Below are positions 27,875 to 36,462 of a stretch of 64,000 nucleotides of DNA, one piece after another. The notes under the pieces were generated by a model that was not told the origin of the DNA, did no database searches, and worked only from the letters and a program-made list of their open reading frames with translations. Source of the stretch: CBDBND01 sp965262665 (lineage in GTDB: Bacteria; Pseudomonadota; Alphaproteobacteria; Rhodospirillales; Rhodospirillaceae); the NCBI GenBank assembly GCA_965262665.1, contig CBDHFR010000002.1:1-64000 (forward strand), given 5' to 3'. Each line of letters starts with the position of its first letter. Position 1 is the first letter of the stretch. Both the position numbers and the translations under genes were made by a program.

Positions 27875-28045
27875 CGATCGGCGACGACAAGCGTATCGTC
27901 GCCGCGCATGACCAAGCGGTCGGGCGAACCCTCGAATGGATCGAGAACAACGCCGTTGAAACGCGACTGAAAGACCCGGCAACAGGACAAATGGTCCGTG
28001 TCGGCGGACAGAAGATGGTCGCCGCCACATTCCGCCATGACACCT
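27875..28045 (+). pseudogene. MobF (TrwC/TraA-like) relaxase shard
   Basis: DDKRIVAAHDQAVGRTLEWI, then NNAVETRLKDPATGQMVRVG and KMVAATFRHDTSR, match the conserved core of MobF conjugative relaxases just before the metal-binding histidines. Only about 55 residues remain, and the HxH motif that normally follows is cut away. It shows that conjugative plasmid or ICE DNA once entered this locus. Confidence 0.75.
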
Positions 28046-28049
28046 CGCG

Positions 28050-28325
28050 CATATCGGGCAGCGGGCTCTCGCTTAACGGATCGAAGGCGCGGCCCCCATC
28101 GCTGAATTCGATCGTCACCCGGTCCGGGTCGGAAGCCAGCTCGATCTCGACCGCCCCGCCGCCATGCTTCACGACATTGATCGCCAGTTCCTCGACCGCC
28201 AGCTTGACCTAAAACTCAAGACGGGGAGACCAGCTCTCCCGCCGCGCGAACGCCTCGATCGCGGAGTCGATGCGGGGAAGCTCGTCGAGCCTCGTCTCCA
28301 TGCGCAGCGACAGTTCCGCGCTCAC
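28050..28325 (-). pseudogene. RsbW-like anti-sigma kinase, amber-interrupted and truncated
   Basis: Starts at a GTG overlapping the C-terminal end of the RsbU-like gene: VSAELSLRMETRLDELPRID, then SWSPRLEF, an in-frame TAG (28209-28211), and directly in the same frame VKLAVEELAINVVKHGGGAV, which holds the ATP-binding N-box of the histidine-kinase-like ATPase fold. It continues to FDPLSESPLPDMR and is then cut by the relaxase shard at about 28050. The frame is otherwise clean, so the amber codon looks like a point mutation. The partner is the phosphatase at 28216-29466. Confidence 0.7.
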
Positions 28326-29466
28326 CCCCCTCCCCCTCGCCGCGCCACAGCGTGAGACAGGTAATGTCGTCGAATTGGGGCGCGCCGTCGGCGAACGATC
28401 GGACTGCCTCGAACACAGCGGCGGTGACGCCGCGGGCGTCGCCGGGCGAGCTGGCGGCAAACAGCTGGCGTAACCGCTCAAGGCCGAACTGCTCGCCCCC
28501 GCCGTTCTCCGCCTCGGTCACGCCGTCGGTGTAGAAGATCACCGCGTCGCCCGCCGACAGGATCACCGACCCCTTGCCATAGTCGATATCGGGGGTGATG
28601 CCGAGCGCCACCCCCTCGGTCGCTGGCAGTAGCGTCGCGGTCCCGTCGGCCCGCAGTACGAGCGGCGGATTGTGTCCGCCATTGACATAGACGAGTTCGC
28701 CGCTGGCCGGGTCGAAGATCGCCAGAAACACGGTGACGAACATCGCCGCCTCGTTGTTCTCGCAGAGCAGGCGGTTGACCTCGCCCATCATATTGCCGGG
28801 ATCGGAATGGCCGATCGCCGCAGCTCGCAGCAGGGTGCGGCTGGACATCATGAAAAGCGCCGCCGGGACGCCCTTGCCCGAGACATCGGCCACGGCGAGG
28901 CCGATGCGATCGCCGGGCAGGGCCACCACGTCGTAGAAGTCGCCCCCCACGTCGCGCGCCGGCTCCATGTTCGCGAACACCCGATAGTCGGCGGTCTCGG
29001 GAAAGTTCGTCGGCAGGATCGATTGCTGCATCCGGCTGGCCAGGTCGAGCTCATTTTCCAGCGCGACCAGCTTGTCCCGGGATTCGAGCGCCGAACGCCA
29101 TAGCGCGAGATGTTCCAGGGTGCGGCCAATGGTGAGCCGCAGGTCCTCGAAATCGATCGGCTTGGTGACGAAATCGAAGGCGCCCCGGTTCATCGCCGTG
29201 CGGATGTTCTTCATGTCGCCATAGGCGGAGACCACCACCGAGCGCACATTGGGATCGACCGCCGGGATCTGCTCGAGCAGCGTCAGGCCGTCCATCTCGG
29301 GCATGTTGATGTCCGAGAGGACCATGTCGAAGTCCTGATGCCCCTTCAATCGCGCGAGCGCTTCGATCCCATTGCGCGCGAACACGAACTCATACTGTCC
29401 GCCGCGAATCTCGCGGCGCATTCGTTGGCGCACGAGCTGTTCCAGATCCGGCTCGTCATCGACCAC
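28216..29466 (-). CDS. Response regulator with PP2C/SpoIIE phosphatase domain (RsbU-like)
   Basis: The receiver domain (residues about 1-115) has acidic pocket VDDEPD and the phosphorylated Asp in MVLSDINMPEMDG. A coiled linker precedes the PP2C-type domain (LENELDLASRMQQSILPTNF, ARDVGGDFYDVVALP, VADVSGKGVPAALFMM, AVIFYTDGVTEAEN). Such proteins dephosphorylate an anti-anti-sigma factor in partner-switching stress signalling. The receiver strand KILVV lies slightly upstream of the assigned GTG without a good start codon, so the N-terminus may be trimmed by a rearrangement near 29515. The final 30 residues probably extend past the original stop because of a G-run indel. Confidence 0.85.
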   Translation of the reverse strand: MVDDEPDLEQLVRQRMRREIRGGQYEFVFARNGIEALARLKGHQDFDMVLSDINMPEMDGLTLLEQIPAVDPNVRSVVVSAYGDMKNIRTAMNRGAFDFVTKPIDFEDLRLTIGRTLEHLALWRSALESRDKLVALENELDLASRMQQSILPTNFPETADYRVFANMEPARDVGGDFYDVVALPGDRIGLAVADVSGKGVPAALFMMSSRTLLRAAAIGHSDPGNMMGEVNRLLCENNEAAMFVTVFLAIFDPASGELVYVNGGHNPPLVLRADGTATLLPATEGVALGITPDIDYGKGSVILSAGDAVIFYTDGVTEAENGGGEQFGLERLRQLFAASSPGDARGVTAAVFEAVRSFADGAPQFDDITCLTLWRGEGEGGERGTVAAHGDEARRASPHRLRDRGVRAAGELVSPS

Positions 29467-29611
29467 CAGTATCTTGCTAGGCTCTCGCTTGATCGCACCT
29501 TCCCAGTTTTCCTTACAATGTGAAGATTATTCCGCCTTCGTCAATGGCCCAGGTGAACGGCGTCCGCCCCCCATTACCGCCGCCGGCGTCGAGTTCCGGG
29601 ATGCCAAGGGG

Positions 29612-29920
29612 TTAGTTCCGCCTTGATGGCCGAATACCGTAGTGACGCAGTGTGCCTTCCAGGGTCGGCCGACCGAGGCGGATCCGGTCGTCGTTCAACA
29701 AGTAGGAGAACACATAGCCGAGACCGAGAATAAGCACGCCGATCAAGAAACAATAGATGACGGAGCGGTCGGGATATTGATCCTTTAAGTGCTCTCGTAC
29801 CTCCTTCGAGAGATGGGTATCGACCGTGTAGATGCACAGAATTGAGGTCGATACGCCGATCAGCCCGAACAGTAGGAAAATGCCGAACAACGTTTTCTGA
29901 AACAGTTTCTGGATCTTCAT
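29612..29920 (-). CDS. Small two-helix membrane protein, probable truncated sensor fusion
   Basis: 102 residues starting MKIQKLFQKTLFGIFLLFGL, one N-terminal membrane helix, then a second helix (SVIYCFLIGVLILGLGYVFS) and a polar tail. The first 40 residues resemble the N-terminus of membrane sensor proteins that accompany RsbU-type phosphatases. The second part appears unrelated. A deletion that fused a sensor start to another small membrane protein is plausible. It lies upstream of the RsbU-like gene on the same strand. Function is uncertain. Confidence 0.5.
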   Translation of the reverse strand: MKIQKLFQKTLFGIFLLFGLIGVSTSILCIYTVDTHLSKEVREHLKDQYPDRSVIYCFLIGVLILGLGYVFSYLLNDDRIRLGRPTLEGTLRHYGIRPSRRN

Positions 29921-29939
29921 CTCACGAAAACCTGTCTTC

Positions 29940-30280
29940 CCAATTGCCCAAGGTAACGAAACGATCCGCCTCGACGACGGTGCGCAGCTGACAATGTCGG
30001 CGCCTGCGACCGCGGCCTCGAGATTCTCCGCGGCCGCGGCGCGAAATCCTTTACCGCCCAGCCTTCGCGCCAACCTTGCGGCCATCTCCGCATCGATGTC
30101 CCAGACCGCGACGTCCTCGATCGGACGCACCGCTCGAAACGCAGCGGCAAGGTTGCCGGCGACCCGCCCCGCGCCCACCACCAGGAGCGACCATCGGCAA
30201 GGCCGGCGAGATAGACGGCAGCAGGGTTTTGATCGGCCCGGACCGGCGCGGTTGGTTGGAGGGCGGGGAGCTGTGTCATG
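29940..30280 (-). pseudogene. Ornithine cyclodeaminase family fragment
   Basis: The NAD-binding part of an OCD/mu-crystallin family protein is visible: LVVGAGRVAGNLAAAFRAVR, DVAVWDIDAEMAARLARRLG, then GADIVSCA. The substrate-binding start (ADQNPAAVYLAGLADGRS) is in a different frame and the C-terminus is missing. It is joined to the small membrane protein at about 29940. Confidence 0.65.
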
Positions 30281-30410
30281 GCTGGGGCCCAATTTCTGCA
30301 AAGCGGTTGTGATAACTGGCCTTCTGATAACCACTTTTCATGTGTCGCCGATCCGGGAGAGCCTGTCCGCCGGCGACGTTAAAACATGGTCCGAATGTAG
30401 TGGACTGCGG

Positions 30411-30861
30411 CTAAAGATCGAACTCGGCAACGGTGCCGTCAGCCCGGCGTATGACCCAGCGGCCTGTCTGCTCTCCGTCCAGGAACGGGCCTTCGGCAAC
30501 GCCGCCGGAAGCAAAGCGCAAGATCCAGTAAGCCGGTTTGTTCCCCGTTTAAAAGAGATCCTGTAGTCGTAAATTGGTCTTCGCCCTCGGTGCCCCACAC
30601 CCAAGTAATGCTGCCTGCTCCGTTGGCAAAACGGCTTGAACATCCCCCGGACCATGAGGCCGTTTCGTTTATCGCTAAGTTGGGATTCCATAGGTAGCAG
30701 CCGTGCTGATTTTCCAGTTCCATCCAACACGCCGAACCTTCCGGCTTGCCCTCGCGCGTATCGGCTGCGTTTAAACCTTGTGGATCGGCTTGAGCCCTCC
30801 TTGCCGCGAGCAAGGCCGCCAGCCCGGCCGCGACCATTCGGCGATAATCGGCTGCAATCAT
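30411..30861 (-). pseudogene. Secreted MORN-like repeat protein, one frameshift
   Basis: A signal peptide (MVAAGLAALLAARRAQA) is followed by a mature part with SACWMELENQHGCYLWNP and repeated W-x-G blocks. After an indel near 30530 the repeats continue as GYWILRFASGGVAEGPFLDG, then EQTGRWVIRRADGTVAEFDL, and stop at 30411. The alternation of GPFxDGxxTGxW resembles MORN-type repeats of surface or cell-envelope proteins. Function is unknown. Confidence 0.55.
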
Positions 30862-30974
30862 GATGGCCTCCCAAAGATGTGAATCGCCCTTGTATGGTTG
30901 ACTTGCCGTTTAATCGAGTTGGTTCTGTGCATCGCGCCACCCGTACTCCCGGCCCTGCCGCCCGCCGCGCCTGT

Positions 30975-31150
30975 TTACTTGTCGTGCGACGCGAGCGCGT
31001 CGATGCCGAACCTCTTGATGGACTCCAGAGTTTCCAGCACGTCGTTCCAGGTCGTACTATGGTTGAGGATGCACAGGCGGAGCGAGAACTTACCGTTGAG
31101 CGAGGTGGATGTGATGAAGGCGGGGTCGTCCCAAAACACTCGGGCAAGCA
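30975..31150 (-). pseudogene. PLP-dependent decarboxylase C-terminal fragment
   Basis: NRTVLARVFWDDPAFITSTS and LNGKFSLRLCILNHSTTWND, then VLETLESIKRFG, match the C-terminal end of group II pyridoxal decarboxylases (aromatic amino-acid decarboxylase type). All catalytic parts are missing. It is fused in frame to an unrelated upstream protein. Confidence 0.65.
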
Positions 31151-31716
31151 CCGTCCGATTGCCCTGCAGCCGTTCCTGCTTCCTCTTGCTTTTCTCCCAC
31201 CGAAAGAGAATGTTGTTCCCAATCACCAACGCCTCAACCACCATTCCGATCAAATGATGCTGGATCGGCTCCCGCCGCCAACGTCGTTCCTTCACGCTCT
31301 TACTATCCGGCTTCCACACTCGCAGCCGTTCCGGTATGTCCGCGCCCATCGCGCGCATGCAGTGCTTGAGAACTTCCAGCGCCAATCGATAGGCTGGGTT
31401 GCCTTCGTTCGCGAACAACGTGTCGAGGATTTCGGGGTTACGGTCGCCGTGCAGAAATCGGTGCGCCAGCATGCCGGCTTCCCGCCCATCCGGATCGTCG
31501 GGCAACCACCATCGGGTGTCGGCGTCTGGCTCCAAGATAAAATCGAGGGGCAGGATGCGTTCTTGCAGGTCGATAATGTTGGGGTCGTCTTTGTCCGTTT
31601 CCCGGACGATAAATTTAGGCGGCTTTGGTGCCACGGCCGTGTCCTTGTAGTTCTGGGGTTTCGAGGTAGGGGGTAAATCGGATATCTTTGTCCGGTTCTT
31701 CTTGACTTCCGGACAT
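31150..31716 (-). pseudogene. Unrecognised protein, phage-like, frameshifted
   Basis: Best reconstruction starts at 31716 with MSGSQEEPDKDIRFTPYLET and shifts frame near 31617 (one extra C). It continues PKFIVRETDKDDPNIIDLQE, RWWLPDDPDGREAGMLAHRF, LFANEGNPAYRLALEVLKHC and ends in a basic stretch that merges into the decarboxylase fragment. I do not recognise the family. It is divergent from hicA, and its presumed start codon lies inside the hicA operator, which makes that start doubtful. Confidence 0.4.
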
Positions 31717-31730
31717 TTTTGTCCGATACT
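31702..31730 (+). promoter_or_regulatory. hicAB promoter with operator between -35 and -10
   Basis: TTGACT (31702-31707), a 17-bp spacer and GATACT (31725-31730) form a good sigma-70 promoter. The spacer contains a perfect dyad CGGACA-TTTT-TGTCCG (31710-31725), and another TGTCCG half site lies at 31689-31694. The hicA ATG is only 7 bp beyond the -10 box and has no Shine-Dalgarno sequence, so the transcript is probably leaderless or nearly so. Autorepression by HicB at the dyad is expected from the family. Confidence 0.75.
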
Positions 31731-31737
31731 GCTTCCT

Positions 31738-31950
31738 ATGAACGGAGCAGAATTCATCAAGAAAATTAAGAAGGCGGCAAAAGCCCAAGGCCTTGAAGTC
31801 CGCTTCGAACAGCATCGCGGCAAGGGCAGCCACGGCACCCTTTACGTGGGCGACAAATACACGGTGGTCAAAGACCGCAAAAAGGAAATCGGCATCGGCC
31901 TTTACAATGCGATGCTTAAACAACTCGGGTTGGCCAAGGAGGACATTTAG
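31738..31950 (+). CDS. hicA: HicA mRNA interferase toxin
   Basis: A 70-residue HicA toxin. It starts MNGAEFIKKIKKAAKAQGLE, and the catalytic His lies in KGSHGTLYVGDKYTVVKDRK. The end KEIGIGLYNAMLKQLGL follows the family pattern. HicA folds as a dsRNA-binding-like domain and cleaves mRNA when free of HicB. It is the first gene of an intact toxin-antitoxin operon and stops with TAG at 31950. It lies in the middle of a region of gene fragments. Confidence 0.93.
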   Translation: MNGAEFIKKIKKAAKAQGLEVRFEQHRGKGSHGTLYVGDKYTVVKDRKKEIGIGLYNAMLKQLGLAKEDI

Positions 31951-32001
31951 GAAAACCCGGTTCCGCCCCACACCACGAAAAAGGAATGGAGAATTTATAT
32001 C

Positions 32002-32568
32002 ATGGGCACACCCAGCAAAGCCCAAACCACACAGGGAGCAACAGCCCTGGCCTATCCGGCAAAACTGACGAAAGATACCGACGGTCGCATTCTTATAAGC
32101 TTCAAAGATTTTCCCGAGTGCTTGACCGACGGAGCCGACGAAACCGAAGCCTTGCTTGAGGCCAAGGATGCTTTGTCGGAAGCTATTATGGGTCGGTTGG
32201 CACGGGGCGAAGGTATTCCCGCCGCCAGAACGCCCATCCCCGGCGAACGGCAAATTGCGCCTTTCCCCGATACGGCGATGAAACTGGCGATCGCGCGGGC
32301 CGTTGATGATGCCGGTTGGTCGACGTCGGAATTGGCCCGGCAAATGGACGTCGATGAAAAGGAAGCCCGGCGGATCTTGGACCCCGAGCACCGCACCAAG
32401 TTGGGCCGGTTGTCGGCCGCTTTGATGGCCACAGGGCAAGACGTGGTGGTCTCCACCCGCGCCATGGCCGATATGACTTCGGTGATTGCCGCCAAACAAT
32501 TGCGCGGGCCGCGCAAGGTTCGCGTTGCCGCCAAACGAAAGGCGGCCAAGAAACGAGCCAGGGCATAA
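32002..32568 (+). CDS. hicB: HicB antitoxin with HTH domain
   Basis: A 188-residue protein. The HicB-like RNase-H fold is at about residues 15-70 (AKLTKDTDGRILISFKDFPE, ETEALLEAKDALSEAI). A helix-turn-helix follows at about 90-125 (AIARAVDDAGWSTSELARQM). The C-terminal tail is very basic (KRKAAKKRARA). It neutralises HicA and likely represses the promoter at 31702-31730. It starts 51 bp after hicA with GGAATGGAG upstream. Intact. Confidence 0.93.
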   Translation: MGTPSKAQTTQGATALAYPAKLTKDTDGRILISFKDFPECLTDGADETEALLEAKDALSEAIMGRLARGEGIPAARTPIPGERQIAPFPDTAMKLAIARAVDDAGWSTSELARQMDVDEKEARRILDPEHRTKLGRLSAALMATGQDVVVSTRAMADMTSVIAAKQLRGPRKVRVAAKRKAAKKRARA

Positions 32569-32571
32569 CAC

Positions 32572-32596
32572 GGAGGCGTCAGTCACCGGCGCCTCC
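32572..32596. terminator. Convergent hairpin between hicB and a membrane-protein gene
   Basis: GGAGGCG and CGCCTCC form a 7-bp stem around an 11-bp loop just after the hicB stop and over the stop of the opposing gene. There is no clear T tract, so it may act weakly in both directions. Confidence 0.4.
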
Positions 32597-32869
32597 GCCA
32601 CTATTACGTCCCCGCACGTAATAAACGAATTGGCCCAGCCAAATGGCGTTGATCACAACGATGGCCAAACCACCGACAAAGCTGAACCATTGGCCCAGGT
32701 GCGGGTAATAGAACAGGTTCCACAGTCCCCAGGCCGTAAAGAACGCGGTCGGCGTCCAATGCACACCTTGAACAAACTTGTCCCGATGCAGCCGGACAAC
32801 ATTGGTCAGCAGTAACACCGCGCCAAACAATTCAGATGAACCGTTGATGATGTCAGGCCATGAGGTCAT
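32579..32869 (-). CDS. Small membrane protein next to DNA methylase, phage-like
   Basis: 96 residues starting MTSWPDIINGSSELFGAVLL with about three membrane helices (LFGAVLLLTNVVRL, FFTAWGLWNLFYYP, GGLAIVVINAIWLGQFVYYV). Its ATG overlaps the stop of the upstream DNA methylase as ATGA. The gene pair looks phage-derived. Function is unknown. Confidence 0.65.
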   Translation of the reverse strand: MTSWPDIINGSSELFGAVLLLTNVVRLHRDKFVQGVHWTPTAFFTAWGLWNLFYYPHLGQWFSFVGGLAIVVINAIWLGQFVYYVRGRNSGGGAGD

Positions 32870-33370
32870 GTACCGTCTCCAAATAATGGTAAGGGGCCGC
32901 CTGCCTCGGCAAAGGGTGATGTTTTGGATTGCGCTTTTGAAATGCGGTTGCAGGCCACCTCGTAATACTTGGGGGTCCATCTCAATACCGATGAACTTGC
33001 AGCCCAGCTGCACCGCCGCCACACCGGTGCTGCCCGACCCCATGAACGGGTCCACAATCACATCGCCGGGCTGGGTGGAGTTGGTCACCGCATGGGCCAT
33101 CAAATCCACCGGCTTTTGCGTTGGGTGTTCGTAGGCGTTGGCGGGCACGCGGCCGTAAGCCCACACATCCGATTTGTCTTTGCCGCCGAACCATTGGTCC
33201 CCGGCGGAGTACAAACAAAATTCATGTTGCGGCCGGTAATGCTTGCCGCCCATGCCGACCGATTTTTTGTCCCACACGATGCAGCCGTTGACCGTCCAAA
33301 AGGCTTTTTCCATGGCCTCTTGAAACACACCCCACGTGCGCCACGTGGTGAAGACATAGGCACAGGCCGA
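32866..33370 (-). pseudogene. DNA adenine/cytosine-N4 methyltransferase, C-terminal fragment
   Basis: Contains AFWTVNGCIVWDKKSVGMGG, the HPTQKP block and the SAM-binding motif DVIVDPFMGSGSTGVAAVQL, then FIGIEMDP. One extra C near 32965 shifts the frame; afterwards it ends YYEVACNRISKAQS to PLPLFGDGT. The N-terminus is lost at about 33370, where the sequence switches to an RTX protein gene in the opposite orientation. It is typical of small phage methylases. Confidence 0.8.
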
Positions 33371-33382
33371 TGGCTTGGCCTG

Positions 33383-33949
33383 GGAGAGGATACCGCCGAT
33401 TACACCGGCGCGTCCTCGGCCATCACTGTCAACCTCTACGCGGGGTCCGCCATGGATGGAGATGGCGGCGTCGATACCCTGATTTCCATCGAAAACGCCA
33501 TCGGCTCCGACCACGCCGACGTCATCACCGGCAATGATCGCGACAACATCATCGTCGGTGGCGAAGGCGCGGACGTGCTCATCGGCGGCGATGGCGCCGA
33601 TCAGTTCTTCTTCGGCGGCCTGTCCGAGACCGGTGATATGATTGAGGACTTCCTCTCCGGCACGGATACGGTCGTGCTCGACGCCAACGCCTTTGTCCTC
33701 ACCGCCGGTGATGTCATCGAAGGCGAGAACTTCTCGGTCATCACAGGCGCGTTCGACGGCACCGATGCCGGCGATAACAGCGCCTTCACTAACGGTGATG
33801 CGGCCCTGGTGTATTCCGAAGAAGACGCCGCGCTCTATTACGACAGCAACGGCTCCGCTCAGGACGGTTACTCTGTCGTCGCCACGTTCACCGGCGGCAC
33901 CCGTTTGGCCGAAGACGATGTTCACCTCACCAGCCAGGGTCTCGCCTAA
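33383..33949 (+). pseudogene. RTX calcium-binding protein, C-terminal fragment
   Basis: About 188 residues with hemolysin-type nonapeptide repeats (GGEGADVLIGGDGADQFFFG) preceded by ADYTGASSAITVNLYAGS and SIENAIGSDHADVITGNDRD. An acidic C-terminal secretion domain follows and ends at 33949. Such proteins leave the cell by type I secretion using the C-terminal signal. The N-terminal part is absent: the gene begins at the breakpoint with the methylase fragment. Confidence 0.8.
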
Positions 33950-34013
33950 ACCTGTCCTTCCCGTCCCGGTCCGTATATCCTGCATCGAGTCCTCATAAGA
34001 CGGGCCTAACGCA

Positions 34014-35177
34014 TTGAAATTCCTCTTTTTCTCACCCCATGCACTGTTGGATTCCACAAGCGGTGCGGCGCAAAGCGTCGCCGCCTTGCTCGCAGAATTG
34101 AGCGATATGGGTCACCAATGCGTGGCCGTCACCGGATCCTTGGCCGATCAGGACAACACACTGCTCAATAAAGTCCGGAAGTTGGAGCCTGCGGACACGC
34201 TGGAGGCGCGGGGTCTCAACATCAAGACGCCCGTTCACAAAGTCTCGGTCAATGGTGTCACCCACTTCATTGCGTTTTCTGCGAGCAGTAAGGTCACCGA
34301 TCTATTGGCGGTGGAAGAGACAGCGCTCAAGGAGCTGTATCTAAACAATTTCTCCCAGCTCGAACCGGATGTGTTGCTGAACTATGGGGGTTTGTCCTCC
34401 AATTTCTTTGCCGGTTTTCATGCCCAAGCGCAGGGATGCCGGTCCGTGCTCTATGCGGGGTCACCAACATATACCAAGGCGTCCCATTTCATTCATGTGC
34501 AAAAAGTTTTTACACCTTCAAACGCATTACGGGAGCAGATGGCGTAGGTGACCGACGTGCCCATTGTGGTTCTGTCATCTTTGATCCGCATTCCTGACAT
34601 TGTTTGTGAAACTCGGACACCGGAATTCATCACATTCATCAATCCAATCCCCGAGAAAGGTCTCGCCCTGGTGGCCGCCTTGGTTGAGATGCGCCACGCG
34701 CAAAACAAACTCTATAAGTTTCTCTTTGTTGGAGGCCGGGGGAAAAAGGATACGGTCTACGAAGCCTATCCGGCGTTGAAAGAACGGGCGAGTGTCTTAT
34801 TTGCCGACAACACCGACACCATAAGAGTGGTATATGAACGCACGTCCTTGGTTTTATTTCCTTCCATATGGTTCGAAGCGGCAGGACGGGTCCTGATAGA
34901 AGCCAACGCCAACGGCATTCCGGTTCTCGCCATCCGCGTCAGTGGGATTTCCGAAGTGTTGGACGGCGCCGGCTACCTGTTCGACCCACCGCAAGACGTG
35001 CGTGATGACTTTTCCGCGCCGCCACCGCAGGAGTATGTGGCTCAATGGCTTGAGGTGATCGACCGCCTGCATACGGATGATGCAGAAATGGCCGATGCCG
35101 TTGCGCGCGCCAACGCCGCCGCTGCCCGTTACAGTCTCAGAACTCATGCCGAGACGTTTTTAGCCGCCGTCTCTTAA
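34014..35177 (+). pseudogene. Glycosyltransferase (GT4-like) with in-frame amber codon
   Basis: Starts at TTG 34014 with MKFLFFSPHALLDSTSGAAQ, the nucleotide-sugar glycosyltransferase N-domain. At 34545-34547 a TAG follows SNALREQMA, and the same frame continues at once as VTDVPIVVLSSLIRI, FLFVGGRGKKDTVYEAYPAL, then LFPSIWFEAAGRVLIEANAN, the acceptor/donor-site C-domain with the E-x7-E-like motif. A single change from GAG would explain the stop. Total length without it is 387 codons, normal for GT4. Its neighbours are fragments, so the role is unclear. Confidence 0.75.
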
Positions 35178-35191
35178 ATCGAAGATGCTTT

Positions 35192-35375
35192 TCACCCGTG
35201 ATAGAACGGCCGGCCGCTATCCCGCAGCCACAGGCGGACCAATTGCCGTCGGCGTTCCGGTTCGGGCCAGTCTTCGAAGGCGGTGCGTTTGTGGCCGATG
35301 AACCGGTTGTCGATGATCTGAATCTGGTCGGGCTCGAAGGTGAACTCCTTATACAACGACGGATCGTTGAGGATG
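35192..35375 (-). pseudogene. TauD/TfdA-type dioxygenase C-terminal fragment
   Basis: Sixty residues, LNDPSLYKEFTFEPDQIQII, then DNRFIGHKRTAFEDWPEPER and LVRLWLRDSGRPFY, match the end of Fe(II)/2-oxoglutarate dioxygenases of the TauD family, including the final conserved His and Arg region. The rest is missing; it meets the next gene head-on at about 35378. Confidence 0.7.
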
Positions 35376-35380
35376 GATCA

Positions 35381-36448
35381 GTGGACAGCCCAACAGGTGG
35401 CACCGAAGAAAAACGTCTGGAGCTCTCAACATCGCGGATGTTCCCCCGCTGGCTGGCGCAGCACAACCTGAGCCTGGCCTTCACCACCTATCAGGCCCAC
35501 AAACTGTTCTTTGTCGGGCGCAAGTCCGATAGCCGCATCAGTTTTGACGAGCGCGCGCTGCCGCGCTGCATGGGGTTGGTGATTGACGGTGACGAGCTGG
35601 CAGTCAGTTCGCAAAATCAGATGTGGCGGTTCCGCAATCTGCTGCAGCCCGGCCAAGCCCACGACGACTACGACCGCATCTACGCCCCGCGGTACTGCAC
35701 CGTCACCGGCGATGTGGACGCTCATGATCTCGCCTTTGACGCCAATGGCGAGGTGGTGTTCGTCAATACCCTGTTTAGTTGCCTCGCCCGCTTATCCGAA
35801 CAGCACAGTTTCGAGGTGGTCTGGCAACCGCCTTTCATCTCTCGCCTTGTGCCTGAAGATCGTTGTCATCTCAATGGCTTAGCCATGGTCGATGGACGGC
35901 CAAAGTTCGTTACAGCGGTATCGGAAAGCGATGTGGCTGACGGTTGGCGCGACAACCGGTGGAACGGTGGCATCATTGTTGACATAGAGACCAATGAAGT
36001 CATCTGTCGTGATTTATCCATGCCTCATTCACCCCGGTGGCATAACGGTATGCTGTGGTTTGCTGAGTCAGGCACCGGTTACCTGTGCAAGTTCGACATT
36101 ACGACCAACACTTGTGAGCGCGTGGCGTTTTGTCCTGGTTATTTGCGCGGCCTGACGTTTCATGGTGACTTCGCCATCGTTGGTGTATCCCAACCGCGCC
36201 ACGACGGCGCTTTCAAGAACTTGCCTTTGGACGACGAACTCGCCGCCAAGAAGGCCGAGCCGCGCTGCGGCCTGCAGATCATCGATACCCGTTCCGGTGC
36301 CCTGACCGACTGGATCCGCGTTAAAGGTTTGATCACAGAATTGTTCGACGTAGCTGTTTTACCGGGTACCGTCCGGCCCCGGGCCATCGGTTTCAAGGAC
36401 GACGAGATCAATCGTGTGCTTCATCTGCCGCCTAAAATAACGCAATAA
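35381..36448 (+). CDS. TIGR03032 family protein (DUF4915)
   Basis: 355 residues from a GTG with GAGGA upstream. Typical blocks are FPRWLAQHNLSLAFTTYQAH, DVDAHDLAFDANGEVVFVNT, CHLNGLAMVDGRPKFVTAVS, DGWRDNRWNGGIIVDI and YLRGLTFHGDFAIVGVSQPR. The family is predicted to be a beta-propeller of unknown function. The start lies close to a breakpoint, so a few N-terminal residues may be foreign. It is followed by the NTF2-like gene after 15 bp, suggesting an operon. Confidence 0.8.
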   Translation: MDSPTGGTEEKRLELSTSRMFPRWLAQHNLSLAFTTYQAHKLFFVGRKSDSRISFDERALPRCMGLVIDGDELAVSSQNQMWRFRNLLQPGQAHDDYDRIYAPRYCTVTGDVDAHDLAFDANGEVVFVNTLFSCLARLSEQHSFEVVWQPPFISRLVPEDRCHLNGLAMVDGRPKFVTAVSESDVADGWRDNRWNGGIIVDIETNEVICRDLSMPHSPRWHNGMLWFAESGTGYLCKFDITTNTCERVAFCPGYLRGLTFHGDFAIVGVSQPRHDGAFKNLPLDDELAAKKAEPRCGLQIIDTRSGALTDWIRVKGLITELFDVAVLPGTVRPRAIGFKDDEINRVLHLPPKITQ

Positions 36449-36462
36449 GAGCGCGCGATAGA

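Noticed and set aside
30338..31222. A 294-codon minus-strand frame overlapping the MORN-like protein and decarboxylase fragments
   Set aside because: Composition is Arg, Ser and Gly rich with no motif, while the other frames here show real families.
31615..32601. Long minus-strand frame opposite hicB
   Set aside because: It is antisense to hicAB; only its last 34 codons, which start in the hic operator, may belong to a real gene.
32579..34057. A 492-codon minus-strand open frame
   Set aside because: It is a chance read-through across three things: antisense of an RTX fragment, a frameshifted DNA methylase, and a small membrane protein.
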